Shown here in pieces: positions 33,815 to 42,351 of a stretch of 64,000 nt of DNA (within the stretch, counting starts at the first letter, position 1; each line of letters begins with the position of its first letter). The position numbers and the translations under genes were made by a program. Source of the stretch: Bradyrhizobium iriomotense (GTDB taxonomy: Bacteria; Pseudomonadota; Alphaproteobacteria; Rhizobiales; Xanthobacteraceae). The stretch lies in the NCBI RefSeq assembly GCF_018130765.1, contig NZ_JAFCJZ010000013.1, forward strand, positions 124,001 to 188,000, given 5' to 3'. The notes beneath the pieces are model-generated. The model was not told the DNA's origin. It ran no database searches and saw only the letters and a program-made list of their open reading frames with translations.

Positions 33815-34915
33815 TCAGATTCCCGCAACCTTGACCACCAGATCAGCCAGCCGCTCGGCGGCATCGAGCCGCCCTGCCCCCTTCGCGGCCGCGGCCATGG
33901 CGGCGAGGCGTGCGGGTTCGGCGGCGAAGCCGGAGATTTCGGCGGCGAGGCGGTCGGAGGTGAACTCGGTCTGCGGGATGCGGATGGCGCCGTCGACCTT
34001 GGCCAGCACGCCGGCATTGGCGAACTGGTCCTGGTCGATCGAGCCCGGCAGCGGCACCAGGATCGAGGGCCGTCCGATTGCGGCAAGCTCGGCGACGGTG
34101 CCGGCGCCGGAGCGCGACACGATCAGATGATTGGAGGCGAGCCGCGCCGGCAAGTCGGTGAAGAACGGCGCGAGCTCGAACTTGATCTTGAGCTTGTCGT
34201 ACACGGCGCGGACACGCGCCATGTCCTCATCGCGCACCTGCTGGGTGAGGATGAGACGACTCCACAGCGCAGGCTCGAGCCGCTCGATCGCGCCGGGGAC
34301 GATATCGGCCATGATGCGCGCGCCCTGGCTGCCGCCGACGACGAGCAGGCGCAGCGGTCCGCTCACCTCAGGCGCTGCATAAGGCACGGCAGCCGCTGCG
34401 AGCACCGCGGGCCGCATCGGCGTGCCGACCGTCGTGGTCTTGCCTGACAGCGCCGGATCGCGATCGAGCACGCCGGGCAAGGATGTCGCGATGGCACGGA
34501 CGCGGCTCGACAGGAAGCGGTTGGCGCGACCGAGCACCGCATTGGCGTCGTGGATGATGCCGGGCACGCCGGCGAATTTTGCCGCGACCAGCGGCGGCAG
34601 CGTCGGATAGCCGCCGAAGCCGACGACGGCGGCCGGCTTCAATCGCTTGATCAAGCTGTAGGCGGAGAACGTGCCGACGGCGAGCGTGAGGCCGGCATAA
34701 GCGAGCTGGAGCGGATTACGGCCGCGCGCGGTCTCGCTGGAGACGACGTCGATCATGTCCTTGCTGAACAGCCCGCTGTAGCGCAGCGCGCGCTCGTCGG
34801 TGACGAGGCGGACGCGAAAGCCGCGCCGGATCAATTCGACGCCGAGCGCCTCGGCCGGAAACAGATGGCCGCCGGTGCCGCCCGCGGCGAGAAGAATCAG
34901 GGGGGAGGTGTCCAT
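33815..34915 (-). CDS. murG: UDP-N-acetylglucosamine--undecaprenyl-pyrophosphoryl-MurNAc-pentapeptide transferase
   Basis: 366 residues from the ATG at 34915; the frame continues upstream but MDTSPLILLAAGGTGGHLF is the true MurG start. The lipid-I-binding loop is GGTGGHLFPAEAL, later GFGGYPTLPPLVAA, NAVLGRANRF and the UDP-GlcNAc site VVGGSQGARIMADIVP and SRSGAGTVAELAAIGRPS. It converts lipid I to lipid II at the inner face of the inner membrane. A 177-bp gap with a repeat separates it from ftsW. Confidence 0.96.
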   Translation of the reverse strand: MDTSPLILLAAGGTGGHLFPAEALGVELIRRGFRVRLVTDERALRYSGLFSKDMIDVVSSETARGRNPLQLAYAGLTLAVGTFSAYSLIKRLKPAAVVGFGGYPTLPPLVAAKFAGVPGIIHDANAVLGRANRFLSSRVRAIATSLPGVLDRDPALSGKTTTVGTPMRPAVLAAAAVPYAAPEVSGPLRLLVVGGSQGARIMADIVPGAIERLEPALWSRLILTQQVRDEDMARVRAVYDKLKIKFELAPFFTDLPARLASNHLIVSRSGAGTVAELAAIGRPSILVPLPGSIDQDQFANAGVLAKVDGAIRIPQTEFTSDRLAAEISGFAAEPARLAAMAAAAKGAGRLDAAERLADLVVKVAGI

Positions 34916-34967
34916 GGTGAGCGTATTTACAGGGAAAGAGCGGCTATTGCGAGCCAACTACCGGAGG

Positions 34968-35087
34968 CTCGTGCCCCGGGCGCAGCGCAGTGCGCCGCAC
35001 TTCGCGGCGTAGTGCGCTGCTGAACCGGGGCCCATGCGCGCGGCATTCTGGGTCCCGGCTCTGCGCTTCGCTTGTCCGGGACACGAG
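34968..35087. repeat. Palindromic repeat, CTCGTGCCCCGGGCGC family
   Basis: Related to 9064 and 21054 (shared GGGTCCCGGCTCTGCGC block, inverted ends CTCGTGCCCCGG and GTCCGGGACACGAG). Placed between ftsW and murG. Confidence 0.82.
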
Positions 35088-35092
35088 AGCGG

Positions 35093-36244
35093 CTACGCGT
35101 AGCTCCGCATCGCCTCGGCGTGGCCGCTGGCCTCGACCTCGGTGCGTGGGCGCAGGCGCGTCAGCGCCAGCATCATGCCGACGCCATAGGCGAGCGACAC
35201 GATCGAGGAGCCGCCATAGGAGATGAACGGTAGCGTCATGCCCTTGGCGGGGATGAGCTGCAGGTTGACCGACATGTTGATCGCCGCCTGCACGCCGAAC
35301 AGGATCGCAAGGCCCGAGGCCGCGAAGCGCGAGAACATGTCCTCATTGGCGTAGGCGCGCGACAGCGTACGGATGACGACGAAGGCGAACAGCGCCAGCA
35401 TGGCGAGGCACAGGACGATGCCGAACTCTTCGGCGGCGACCGCGAACACGAAGTCGGTGTGGCTGTCCGGCAGGCTGCGTTTCGCAATGCCCTCACCCGG
35501 CCCGAGGCCGAGCCAGCCGCCGTTGTAGAACGCCTCCATGGCGGTATCGACCTGGAAGGTGTCGCCCGACGCCGGATTCATGAAGCGCTTGATGCGGCCC
35601 GCAACGTGCGGGACGAACAGATAGGCGCTGAACAGGCCGGCGGCGGCGGCGCCTGCGAGACCGAACACCCAGATCATGCGCATGCCCGCGATGAAGAACA
35701 GCGAGCCCCACACCATCAGGATCAGCATGGTCTGACCGAAGTCCGGCTCCATCACCAGCAGCGAGACCAGCATCAGAAGCAGCACCAGCGCCATCGAGGT
35801 CGCCGGCATCTCCGGCCGCTTGGTCGATTCCGCGAACAGCCAGGCCGCGATGACGACGAAGGACGGCTTTGCGATTTCGGAGGCCTGGATGTTGACGCCA
35901 AGCAACGTGATCCAGCGCCGCGAGCCCTTCACCTCGGGGCCGATGGCGAGCGTCACCACGATCAGGATGATGCTGACGGTGAAGATGATCAGCGCCGAGC
36001 GGCGGATCGCGCGCGGCGACAGGAACGACACCCCGAGCAGCACCAGGCAGGACGGGAGAAGGAACATCACGTGGCGGCTGAAGAAATGGAACGGATCGAG
36101 CCCGATGCGGGTCGCAACCGGCGGACTCGCCGCCAGCGACAGGATGACGCCGGTGAGCATCAGCGCCAGGATGGCGCCCATCAGCGGCTTGTCGACGGTC
36201 CACCACCACTCGGAAAAGGGGGTGCGTTCTTCACGGGAGAGCAT
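35093..36244 (-). CDS. ftsW: Septal peptidoglycan glycosyltransferase FtsW
   Basis: 383 residues with ten or so membrane segments, of the SEDS family. Hallmarks: LLGVNIQASEIAKPSFVVI, a periplasmic loop with GGWLGLGPGEGIAKRSLPDS, HTDFVFAVAAEEFG and the closing LPFISYGGSSIVSLAYG. FtsW polymerises lipid II at the septum together with FtsI, encoded upstream in this cluster. The first residues MLSREERTPFSEWWWTVDKP are cytoplasmic. Good match to the usual ~380-residue length. Confidence 0.95.
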   Translation of the reverse strand: MLSREERTPFSEWWWTVDKPLMGAILALMLTGVILSLAASPPVATRIGLDPFHFFSRHVMFLLPSCLVLLGVSFLSPRAIRRSALIIFTVSIILIVVTLAIGPEVKGSRRWITLLGVNIQASEIAKPSFVVIAAWLFAESTKRPEMPATSMALVLLLMLVSLLVMEPDFGQTMLILMVWGSLFFIAGMRMIWVFGLAGAAAAGLFSAYLFVPHVAGRIKRFMNPASGDTFQVDTAMEAFYNGGWLGLGPGEGIAKRSLPDSHTDFVFAVAAEEFGIVLCLAMLALFAFVVIRTLSRAYANEDMFSRFAASGLAILFGVQAAINMSVNLQLIPAKGMTLPFISYGGSSIVSLAYGVGMMLALTRLRPRTEVEASGHAEAMRSYA

Positions 36245-36341
36245 GGGCGGCCGCTTTCGGACAGAGGTCCGTCCATTGGTCGCCGAGGTTGGTTACCGGG
36301 GGGTTAATGAATCGTGGATGTTTTGAGATAGCCCCTATCTA

Positions 36342-36761
36342 TCATGGCTCCGACTTATCGGGGACATAGACGTGAAACTCCAGCGAGATCCGCAGGCGCG
36401 TCAACGCCAGCAGCAAATCGTTGCCAAGCAGCTCGCCGGAATGCTCGTCAAGGAACCAGCCGACAGCAAGACTGACCGTACCGCCCGTGGATGACAGCCT
36501 CCGTAGAACCGCTCCATGAGGTGTGAATCGCTTCAGTGCGATCTCGATCTGCTTCGCCAATGATTTTCGCGACGATGGAAGTTCAATTGAACAGTAAGAG
36601 CTGTTGCACTTGCCGCCAAGCAGACTTCCCTTCGGCGTCCGTCGTTCATCCCCCTTCTTCCAAATTCGGTTTGGCTCCAATCCGAGAGCCTTACACACAT
36701 CCGAAAGATCGCGAGTTGGGTGCGTCAGCTTGAGAGAGAGCTGCGCCCGATACCGGTTCAT
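36342..36761 (-). CDS. DUF4279-like protein inserted in the dcw cluster
   Basis: 139 residues from the ATG at 36761; a GTG at 36767 overlapping the murD stop is the alternative. The N-terminus (RAQLSLKLTHPTRDLSDVCK, then ALGLEPNRIWKKGDERRTPKG) matches the DUF4279 pattern as I remember it; those proteins have no known function and often occur near polymorphic toxin or immunity genes. No signal peptide or membrane segment. My count of 240 bases of this gene gave 54% G+C, well below murD beside it (one 60-base line is 73%). It is not part of any known dcw cluster, and its origin is probably transfer. Confidence 0.65.
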   Translation of the reverse strand: MNRYRAQLSLKLTHPTRDLSDVCKALGLEPNRIWKKGDERRTPKGSLLGGKCNSSYCSIELPSSRKSLAKQIEIALKRFTPHGAVLRRLSSTGGTVSLAVGWFLDEHSGELLGNDLLLALTRLRISLEFHVYVPDKSEP

Positions 36762-36763
36762 GA

Positions 36764-38161
36764 TCACACCACCGGCTTCACACCCGGCAGCGCCTGCACC
36801 AGCTCGCGGAATTTTGCGCCGCGGATCTCGAAGTTGCGGTACTGGTCGAAGGAGGCGCAGGCGGGCGACAGCAGCACCACCGCATCCGTATGCCCCGACG
36901 CCTCCGCATCGCGCGCGGCGTGCTCGACGGCGACGTCGAGGGTCTGGCTGATCTCGTGCGGGGCCGTGCCCAGCGTTCCCGAAAACTCCTGCGCGGCTTC
37001 GCCGATCAGATAGGCCTTGCGGATGCGCGGGAAGAAACCCGTGAGACTCGTGATGCCGCCCGCCTTTGGCTTGCCGCCGGCGATCCAGAAGATATCGGCG
37101 AACGACGACAGCGCATGCGCGGTGGCGTCCGCGTTGGTGCCCTTGGAGTCGTTGACGAACAGCACGTTGCCGCGCCGGCCGACCTGCTCCATGCGATGCG
37201 CTAGGCCCGGAAAGCTGCGCAAGCCGTTCTGCAGCACATCCTGGCTGATGCCCATCGCGAGTGCGGCGGCGGCGGCACAGGCCGCATTCTGCGCGTTGTG
37301 CAGGCCACGCAGCGAGCCGATGCCGCCGAGCGCGGCGACCTCGCTGCGGGCACCACCCGAGGCACGCACGATATTGCCGTGCTCGAAATAAATGCCGGAG
37401 GCCAGCGGATTCTTGACCGAGATGCGCACGACGTTCTTGCCGGCGCGGTCAAGCCGGTCGGCGACATCGCGGCAATAGCCGTCATCGACGCCGACGATCG
37501 AGGTGCCGCCAGCCTGCACGCCGGCAACGAGTCGCTCCTTCACCGCGGCATAATGCGTGATCGTGCCGTGCCGGTCGATATGGTCCTCGCTGACGTTGAG
37601 CAGGATGCCTACGGAGGGATCGAGCGAGGGCGTGAGGTCGATCTGGTAGGAGGACATCTCGATGACGTGGACGCGGCCCATGCGCGGCGGCTCCAGCGAC
37701 AGGATCGCGGTGCCGATATTGCCGCCCATCTGGGTGTCGTAGCCGGCGACCTTGGTCAGATGCGCGATCAGCGCCGTCGTCGTCGACTTGCCATTGGTGC
37801 CGGTGATGGCGACGAACGGCGCATCCGGCGCGTGGCGCCGGCGCTCGCGGCAGAACAGCTCGATGTCGCCGATAACCTCGACGCCGGCCTCTCGCGCCTT
37901 CAGCACGCTCCAGTGCGGCACCGGATGGGTGAGCGGCACGCCGGGCGCGAGCACGAGGGCTGCGAAATTCGCCCAGGACACGTTGCGCAAATCCGCGGTG
38001 ATGAAGCCGGCTTGCGCGGCCTTGGCGACGTTCTCGGCATTGTCGTCGGCGGCGACCACCTCGGCACCGCCCGCTTTCAAAGCATGGCAGGAGGCGAGCC
38101 CCGAGCCGCCGAGGCCGAACACCGCGACCGTCTTGCCGGCGAAGGATGTGACCGGGATCAT
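36764..38161 (-). CDS. murD: UDP-N-acetylmuramoylalanine--D-glutamate ligase
   Basis: 465 residues. N-terminal Rossmann-like VAVFGLGGSGLASCHALKAG, P-loop GTNGKSTTTALIAHL, the carbamylated-lysine region VIEMSSYQIDLTPSLDPSV, ILLNVSEDHIDRHG and the C-terminal NDSKGTNADAT and LLSPACASFDQY. It adds D-Glu to UDP-MurNAc-L-Ala. Its stop meets the start of the DUF4279-like gene and is 10 bp from mraY upstream on the transcript. Confidence 0.96.
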   Translation of the reverse strand: MIPVTSFAGKTVAVFGLGGSGLASCHALKAGGAEVVAADDNAENVAKAAQAGFITADLRNVSWANFAALVLAPGVPLTHPVPHWSVLKAREAGVEVIGDIELFCRERRRHAPDAPFVAITGTNGKSTTTALIAHLTKVAGYDTQMGGNIGTAILSLEPPRMGRVHVIEMSSYQIDLTPSLDPSVGILLNVSEDHIDRHGTITHYAAVKERLVAGVQAGGTSIVGVDDGYCRDVADRLDRAGKNVVRISVKNPLASGIYFEHGNIVRASGGARSEVAALGGIGSLRGLHNAQNAACAAAAALAMGISQDVLQNGLRSFPGLAHRMEQVGRRGNVLFVNDSKGTNADATAHALSSFADIFWIAGGKPKAGGITSLTGFFPRIRKAYLIGEAAQEFSGTLGTAPHEISQTLDVAVEHAARDAEASGHTDAVVLLSPACASFDQYRNFEIRGAKFRELVQALPGVKPVV

Positions 38162-38171
38162 CGCGGACCCG

Positions 38172-39275
38172 TCAGCGCAGCTTCAGCGTCGAGAGGCCGG
38201 CGAGCGCCAGCATCACCGAGATGATCCAGAAGCGAATCACGATCTGCGGCTCGGTCCAGCCGAGCTGCTCGAAATGATGATGGATCGGCGCCATGCGGAA
38301 GATGCGCTTGCCCGTGAGCTTGAACGACACCACCTGTACGATGACGGAGACCGCCTCCAGCACGAACAGGCCACCGATCACCGCGAGCACGATCTCGTGC
38401 TTCACCGCGACCGCGATGGCACCCAGCATGCCGCCGAGCGCGAGTGAGCCGGTGTCGCCCATGAAGATCGAGGCCGGCGGCGCGTTGAACCAGAGGAAGC
38501 CGAGGCCGGCGCCCAATAGCGCGCCGCAGAGCACTGCGAGCTCGCCGGTGCCGGCGACATATTTGATCTGGAGATAATCGGCGAACACGGCGTTGCCGGC
38601 GAGATAGGCGATCATCGCAAAGCTCGCGGTCGCGATCATCACGGGCACGATGGCAAGGCCGTCGAGGCCGTCGGTGAGGTTCACCGCGTTGCCGGCGCCG
38701 ACGATGACGAAGGCGCCGAAGACGACGAAGAACCAGCCGAAATGCAGCACCGTGTCCTTCAGGAAGGGAATCGTCAGCGCGGTCGACGCGGGATCGCGGT
38801 TCAGCCGCACCAGCGCGTAGCAGGCGACCAGCGCGATCGCCGCCTCGATCAGCAGGCGGAGCTTGCCGCCGAACCCGGTCGTGGTCTGCTTGGTCACCTT
38901 GAGATAGTCGTCATAGAAGCCGACGAAGCCGAAGCCGAGCGTCACGGCGAGCACGATCCAGACGTAAGGGTTGAGCGGATTGGCCCACAGCACGGTGCCG
39001 ACCGTCAGGCCGGACAGGATCATCAGGCCGCCCATGGTGGGCGTGCCCTTCTTGCTGAGATGCGATTGCGGGCCGTCAGCGCGGATCGGCTGGCCCTTGC
39101 CCTGGCGGATGCGCAAATGGTCGATGATCCAGGGCCCGAACAGGAACACGAACAGCGCGCCGGTGACGACCGCGCCGCCGGTGCGGAAGGTGATGTAGCG
39201 GAAAACGTTCAGGAGGGTACGAAACGCACCCAGGCTCGGAAATGTATTGGAGAGCTCGATCAGCCAGTAAAACAT
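38172..39275 (-). CDS. mraY: Phospho-N-acetylmuramoyl-pentapeptide transferase
   Basis: 367 residues with ten membrane segments. The MraY motifs are SHLSKKGTPTMGGLMI, FYDDYLKVTKQ, NAVNLTDGLDGLAI and FMGDTGSLALGG, with MAPIHHHFEQLGW near the end. It transfers phospho-MurNAc-pentapeptide to undecaprenyl phosphate, giving lipid I. A 159-bp gap without visible signals separates it from murF upstream on the transcript. Confidence 0.97.
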   Translation of the reverse strand: MFYWLIELSNTFPSLGAFRTLLNVFRYITFRTGGAVVTGALFVFLFGPWIIDHLRIRQGKGQPIRADGPQSHLSKKGTPTMGGLMILSGLTVGTVLWANPLNPYVWIVLAVTLGFGFVGFYDDYLKVTKQTTTGFGGKLRLLIEAAIALVACYALVRLNRDPASTALTIPFLKDTVLHFGWFFVVFGAFVIVGAGNAVNLTDGLDGLAIVPVMIATASFAMIAYLAGNAVFADYLQIKYVAGTGELAVLCGALLGAGLGFLWFNAPPASIFMGDTGSLALGGMLGAIAVAVKHEIVLAVIGGLFVLEAVSVIVQVVSFKLTGKRIFRMAPIHHHFEQLGWTEPQIVIRFWIISVMLALAGLSTLKLR

Positions 39276-39434
39276 TCAGACGGTCCTATGGCGCCTTTCG
39301 CACGTGGCCTTGCCTGGCCCCGGCGTGCTTCATGCGCATTCGCTGGTCTTCTTCATGGGGTCGGGCGACCGACCTCTGGGACAACGGACGGCTTGGTGCC
39401 GCGGTGGGATTGGGAACTGCGCCTTCCAAGCAGT

Positions 39435-40814
39435 TTACGCCTTTGCCTGCAAGGCGGCCACTAGGCCCGGCACAAACTTGTTGACCCAGAACATCTTCTT
39501 GCTGCCCTTGACAACCACGACATCGCCTGCCTGCAGCAGGTTCGCGACCTCGCCCGGCTTCAGCGTGGCGGGATCGTCGTGCCAGCCGAGGGCCTTGCCT
39601 GATGGCAGCACGTCATAAAGGTGGCGCATCAGGGGGCCGACGCAATAGACGCAGTCGATGCCGTCGAGATGTTTGGTGAGGCCGGTGTGATAGCCAGGTG
39701 CGTCATCGCCCAGCTCCAGCATGTCGCCGAGCACCGCGATGCGACGACCGCCGGTCATATGGCGCGCCTGCAAGCTCTGCAGCGCCGCAGCCACGCTGGC
39801 CGGGTTGCCGTTAAAACTGTCGTCGATCACGGTGATACCGCCGACCGCCTGCTCGACGCCGCGGCCGGTCATGATGCCGACCCGGTCGAGCTTGATCGCG
39901 AGCGTCGCCGGATCGAGGTTCGCGGCACGGATCGAGGCGAGCGCGGCCAGCGCATTCTGGACACGGTGCGGCGCGCCCGGCGTCAGGCTGAAGGCGATCT
40001 CCTTCTTGCCGATCATGGCCACGATTTGCCAGCTCTCGCCGTGCGGCGCGTGCGCCACCTCGTGCACCTCGGCATGCTCGCCGAAGCGCACCACCTTGCC
40101 CTTCCACTCCGACGCCTTGATCCCCGCGGGCAGCACCAGCACGCCGTCCTCGGGCAGGCCGAGCGCAATCGATACCTTCTCGCGACGGATGGCTTCGAGC
40201 GAGCCGAGCTTTTCCAGATGCACGGGCTGGACGTTGACGACCAGCGCGACCGTCGGCCGCGTGAGTTCGCTGAGCCGCGCGATTTCGCCGGTCTGGTTCA
40301 TGCCCATCTCGACGACCCAGAGGCTGGCATCTGCCTTCGCATTGCACAGCGTCAGCGGCACGCCCCAGAAATTGTTGAAGCTCGACGGGCTGGCATAGGC
40401 GTTCGGATAGGCCGCCAGGAATTCCTTGGTGCTGGTCTTGCCGGCGCTGCCGGTGAGGCCGATCACCGGCCCATTGAAGCGCGCGCGGGCGGCACGCGCG
40501 AGGCCCCAGAGACCGTCGATCAGTGTGTCCTTCACGACGATCTGGGGAATGCGGATGCCCGCGATCTCATGCGGCACGATCATCGCGACCGCGCCGGAAG
40601 CTTCCGCCTTGTCCGCGAATTCCCAGCCGTCGCGCGCGCTGGCGAAGGCCGAGATGAAGCCGCCGCTCGGCGTGCCGCTCAGCGCGACGAACAGGCTGCC
40701 CGGCTTCACCAGCCGGCTGTCCTGGGTGACGAAGTCGATCGGCGTGTCCGGAAACGATCCGACTGCGCCCAGCGCGCGCGCCACTTCGGCTACCGTCCAG
40801 ATTGGCGCGCTCAT
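39435..40814 (-). CDS. murF: UDP-MurNAc-tripeptide--D-alanyl-D-alanine ligase
   Basis: 459 residues. P-loop GLTGSAGKTSTKEFLAAYP, the mid region SFNNFWGVPLTLCNAKADA with VVEMGMNQTGEIARLSELTRP, and VIDDSFNGNPASVAAALQSL followed by RRIAVLGDMLELG. It joins the D-Ala-D-Ala made by Ddl to the UDP-MurNAc-tripeptide. It begins within the last codon of murE (4-bp overlap 40811-40814), a translational coupling. Confidence 0.96.
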   Translation of the reverse strand: MSAPIWTVAEVARALGAVGSFPDTPIDFVTQDSRLVKPGSLFVALSGTPSGGFISAFASARDGWEFADKAEASGAVAMIVPHEIAGIRIPQIVVKDTLIDGLWGLARAARARFNGPVIGLTGSAGKTSTKEFLAAYPNAYASPSSFNNFWGVPLTLCNAKADASLWVVEMGMNQTGEIARLSELTRPTVALVVNVQPVHLEKLGSLEAIRREKVSIALGLPEDGVLVLPAGIKASEWKGKVVRFGEHAEVHEVAHAPHGESWQIVAMIGKKEIAFSLTPGAPHRVQNALAALASIRAANLDPATLAIKLDRVGIMTGRGVEQAVGGITVIDDSFNGNPASVAAALQSLQARHMTGGRRIAVLGDMLELGDDAPGYHTGLTKHLDGIDCVYCVGPLMRHLYDVLPSGKALGWHDDPATLKPGEVANLLQAGDVVVVKGSKKMFWVNKFVPGLVAALQAKA

Positions 40815-42268
40815 GCTGTCCTCGACGCTAATGCGGCGGCGACCGCCTCGTGATCACTGAAGGGCAGCACCTCGCTGCCGACGATCTGCCCGGTCTCGTG
40901 TCCCTTGCCGGCGACGAGCAGCGCATCGCCGTCTTCCAGTTCCTCGATCGCGACGCGAATGGCCTCGGCACGGTCGCCGATCTCGCGCGCGCCTTTCGCC
41001 GCGGCGAGAATGGCGGCACGGATCGCTTCGGGCTTCTCGCTGCGCGGATTGTCGTCGGTGATGATGACACCATCGGCATTCTCGGCCGCGATCTCGCCCA
41101 TGATCGGACGCTTGCCGGCATCGCGGTCGCCGCCGGCGCCGAACACGACGATCAGCCGGCGCTTGGCATAGGGACGCAGTGCCTGCAGCGCCTTCGCCAG
41201 CGCATCGGGCTTGTGCGCGTAATCGACGAAGATCGGCGCGCCGTTGCGCTCGCCCACGCGCTCGAGCCGGCCCTTGGCGCCTTCGAGATGCTCGAGGCTG
41301 GCAAACACGTTTGCGGCGTCGCTGCCGGTGCCGATGGCAAGACCGGCCGACACCAGCGCGTTCTCGATCTGGAATTCGCCGACCAGCGGCAGCCGGATCG
41401 CGTAAGGCTTGCCGCGATGCTCGACCGTCAGCTTTTGCGAGAAACCTTCGACAACGGCCCCGGTGAGACGAACGCCCTCGCCTGCTCCATCGCCGTTGCG
41501 CCCGACCGCCATCACGCGCAGCCGGCGCGACTTCGCGGCATCGATGGCCTCCGCCGAGCAATCATGATCCGCCGAGATCACGGCAGCGCCGCCCGGTGGG
41601 ATCAACTCACGGAACAGCCGGAGTTTTGCGGCAAGGTAATGCGCGACGGTCGGATGGTAGTCCATGTGGTCGCGCGAGAGATTGGTGAAGCCGCCGGCGG
41701 AGACGCGCACGCCGTCGAGGCGATATTGGTCGAGCCCGTGCGAGGACGCCTCGAAGGCGAGATGCGTGACGCCTTCGCGCGCGATCTCATCGAGTTGCCG
41801 GTGCAGTGCGACCGGATCGGGCGTGGTCAGCGAGCCGTAGACGGTGCGTTTCGGCGAGACGAGACCAATGGTGCCGATGCTGGCGGAGGCATGCCCCAGC
41901 CGCTCCCAGATCTGCCGCGTGAACGCAGCGACCGAGGTCTTGCCGCTGGTGCCGGTCACTGCGGCAATGGTCGCGGGCTGCGCGGGGAAGAATCTTGCCG
42001 CGGCCAGCGCCAGCGCCCGGCGCGGATTGGCGACCGCGATGAACGGCACCTTGCAGGCCGCCGGCGCATGGTCGCCGAGGACCGCGACCGCGCCTGCGGC
42101 AATTGCAGCATCGATGAAACGCGCACCGTCGGTCTTGCTGCCCGCGAGCGCGAAGAACAGATCGCCCGGCCTGACCACGCGGCTGTCGAGCGCAACGCCT
42201 GTCACCTCGAGCGCCGCGACAGCGGGCTCGATTGCGGCATCATTGCCTAGAAGTTCGCGCAGCTTCAT
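40811..42268 (-). CDS. murE: UDP-MurNAc-dipeptide--2,6-diaminopimelate ligase
   Basis: 485 residues. P-loop VTGTSGKTSVAAFTRQ, EASSHGLDQYRLDGV, FTNLSRDHMDYH, and the substrate-selecting motif DNPRSEKPEAIR; the DNPR sequence is that of meso-diaminopimelate-specific MurE enzymes, so the crosslinking residue is meso-DAP, as expected for a Gram-negative. It sits between ftsI and murF and overlaps murF by 4 bp. Confidence 0.96.
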   Translation of the reverse strand: MKLRELLGNDAAIEPAVAALEVTGVALDSRVVRPGDLFFALAGSKTDGARFIDAAIAAGAVAVLGDHAPAACKVPFIAVANPRRALALAAARFFPAQPATIAAVTGTSGKTSVAAFTRQIWERLGHASASIGTIGLVSPKRTVYGSLTTPDPVALHRQLDEIAREGVTHLAFEASSHGLDQYRLDGVRVSAGGFTNLSRDHMDYHPTVAHYLAAKLRLFRELIPPGGAAVISADHDCSAEAIDAAKSRRLRVMAVGRNGDGAGEGVRLTGAVVEGFSQKLTVEHRGKPYAIRLPLVGEFQIENALVSAGLAIGTGSDAANVFASLEHLEGAKGRLERVGERNGAPIFVDYAHKPDALAKALQALRPYAKRRLIVVFGAGGDRDAGKRPIMGEIAAENADGVIITDDNPRSEKPEAIRAAILAAAKGAREIGDRAEAIRVAIEELEDGDALLVAGKGHETGQIVGSEVLPFSDHEAVAAALASRTA

Positions 42269-42351
42269 GGTCTTCCAGTCGACACGCCGCGCCGGAGAGC
42301 CGAATCGTCAGGAAAAGCCGAATCAGCACCGGCGATGGCCTACCCCGTTGA

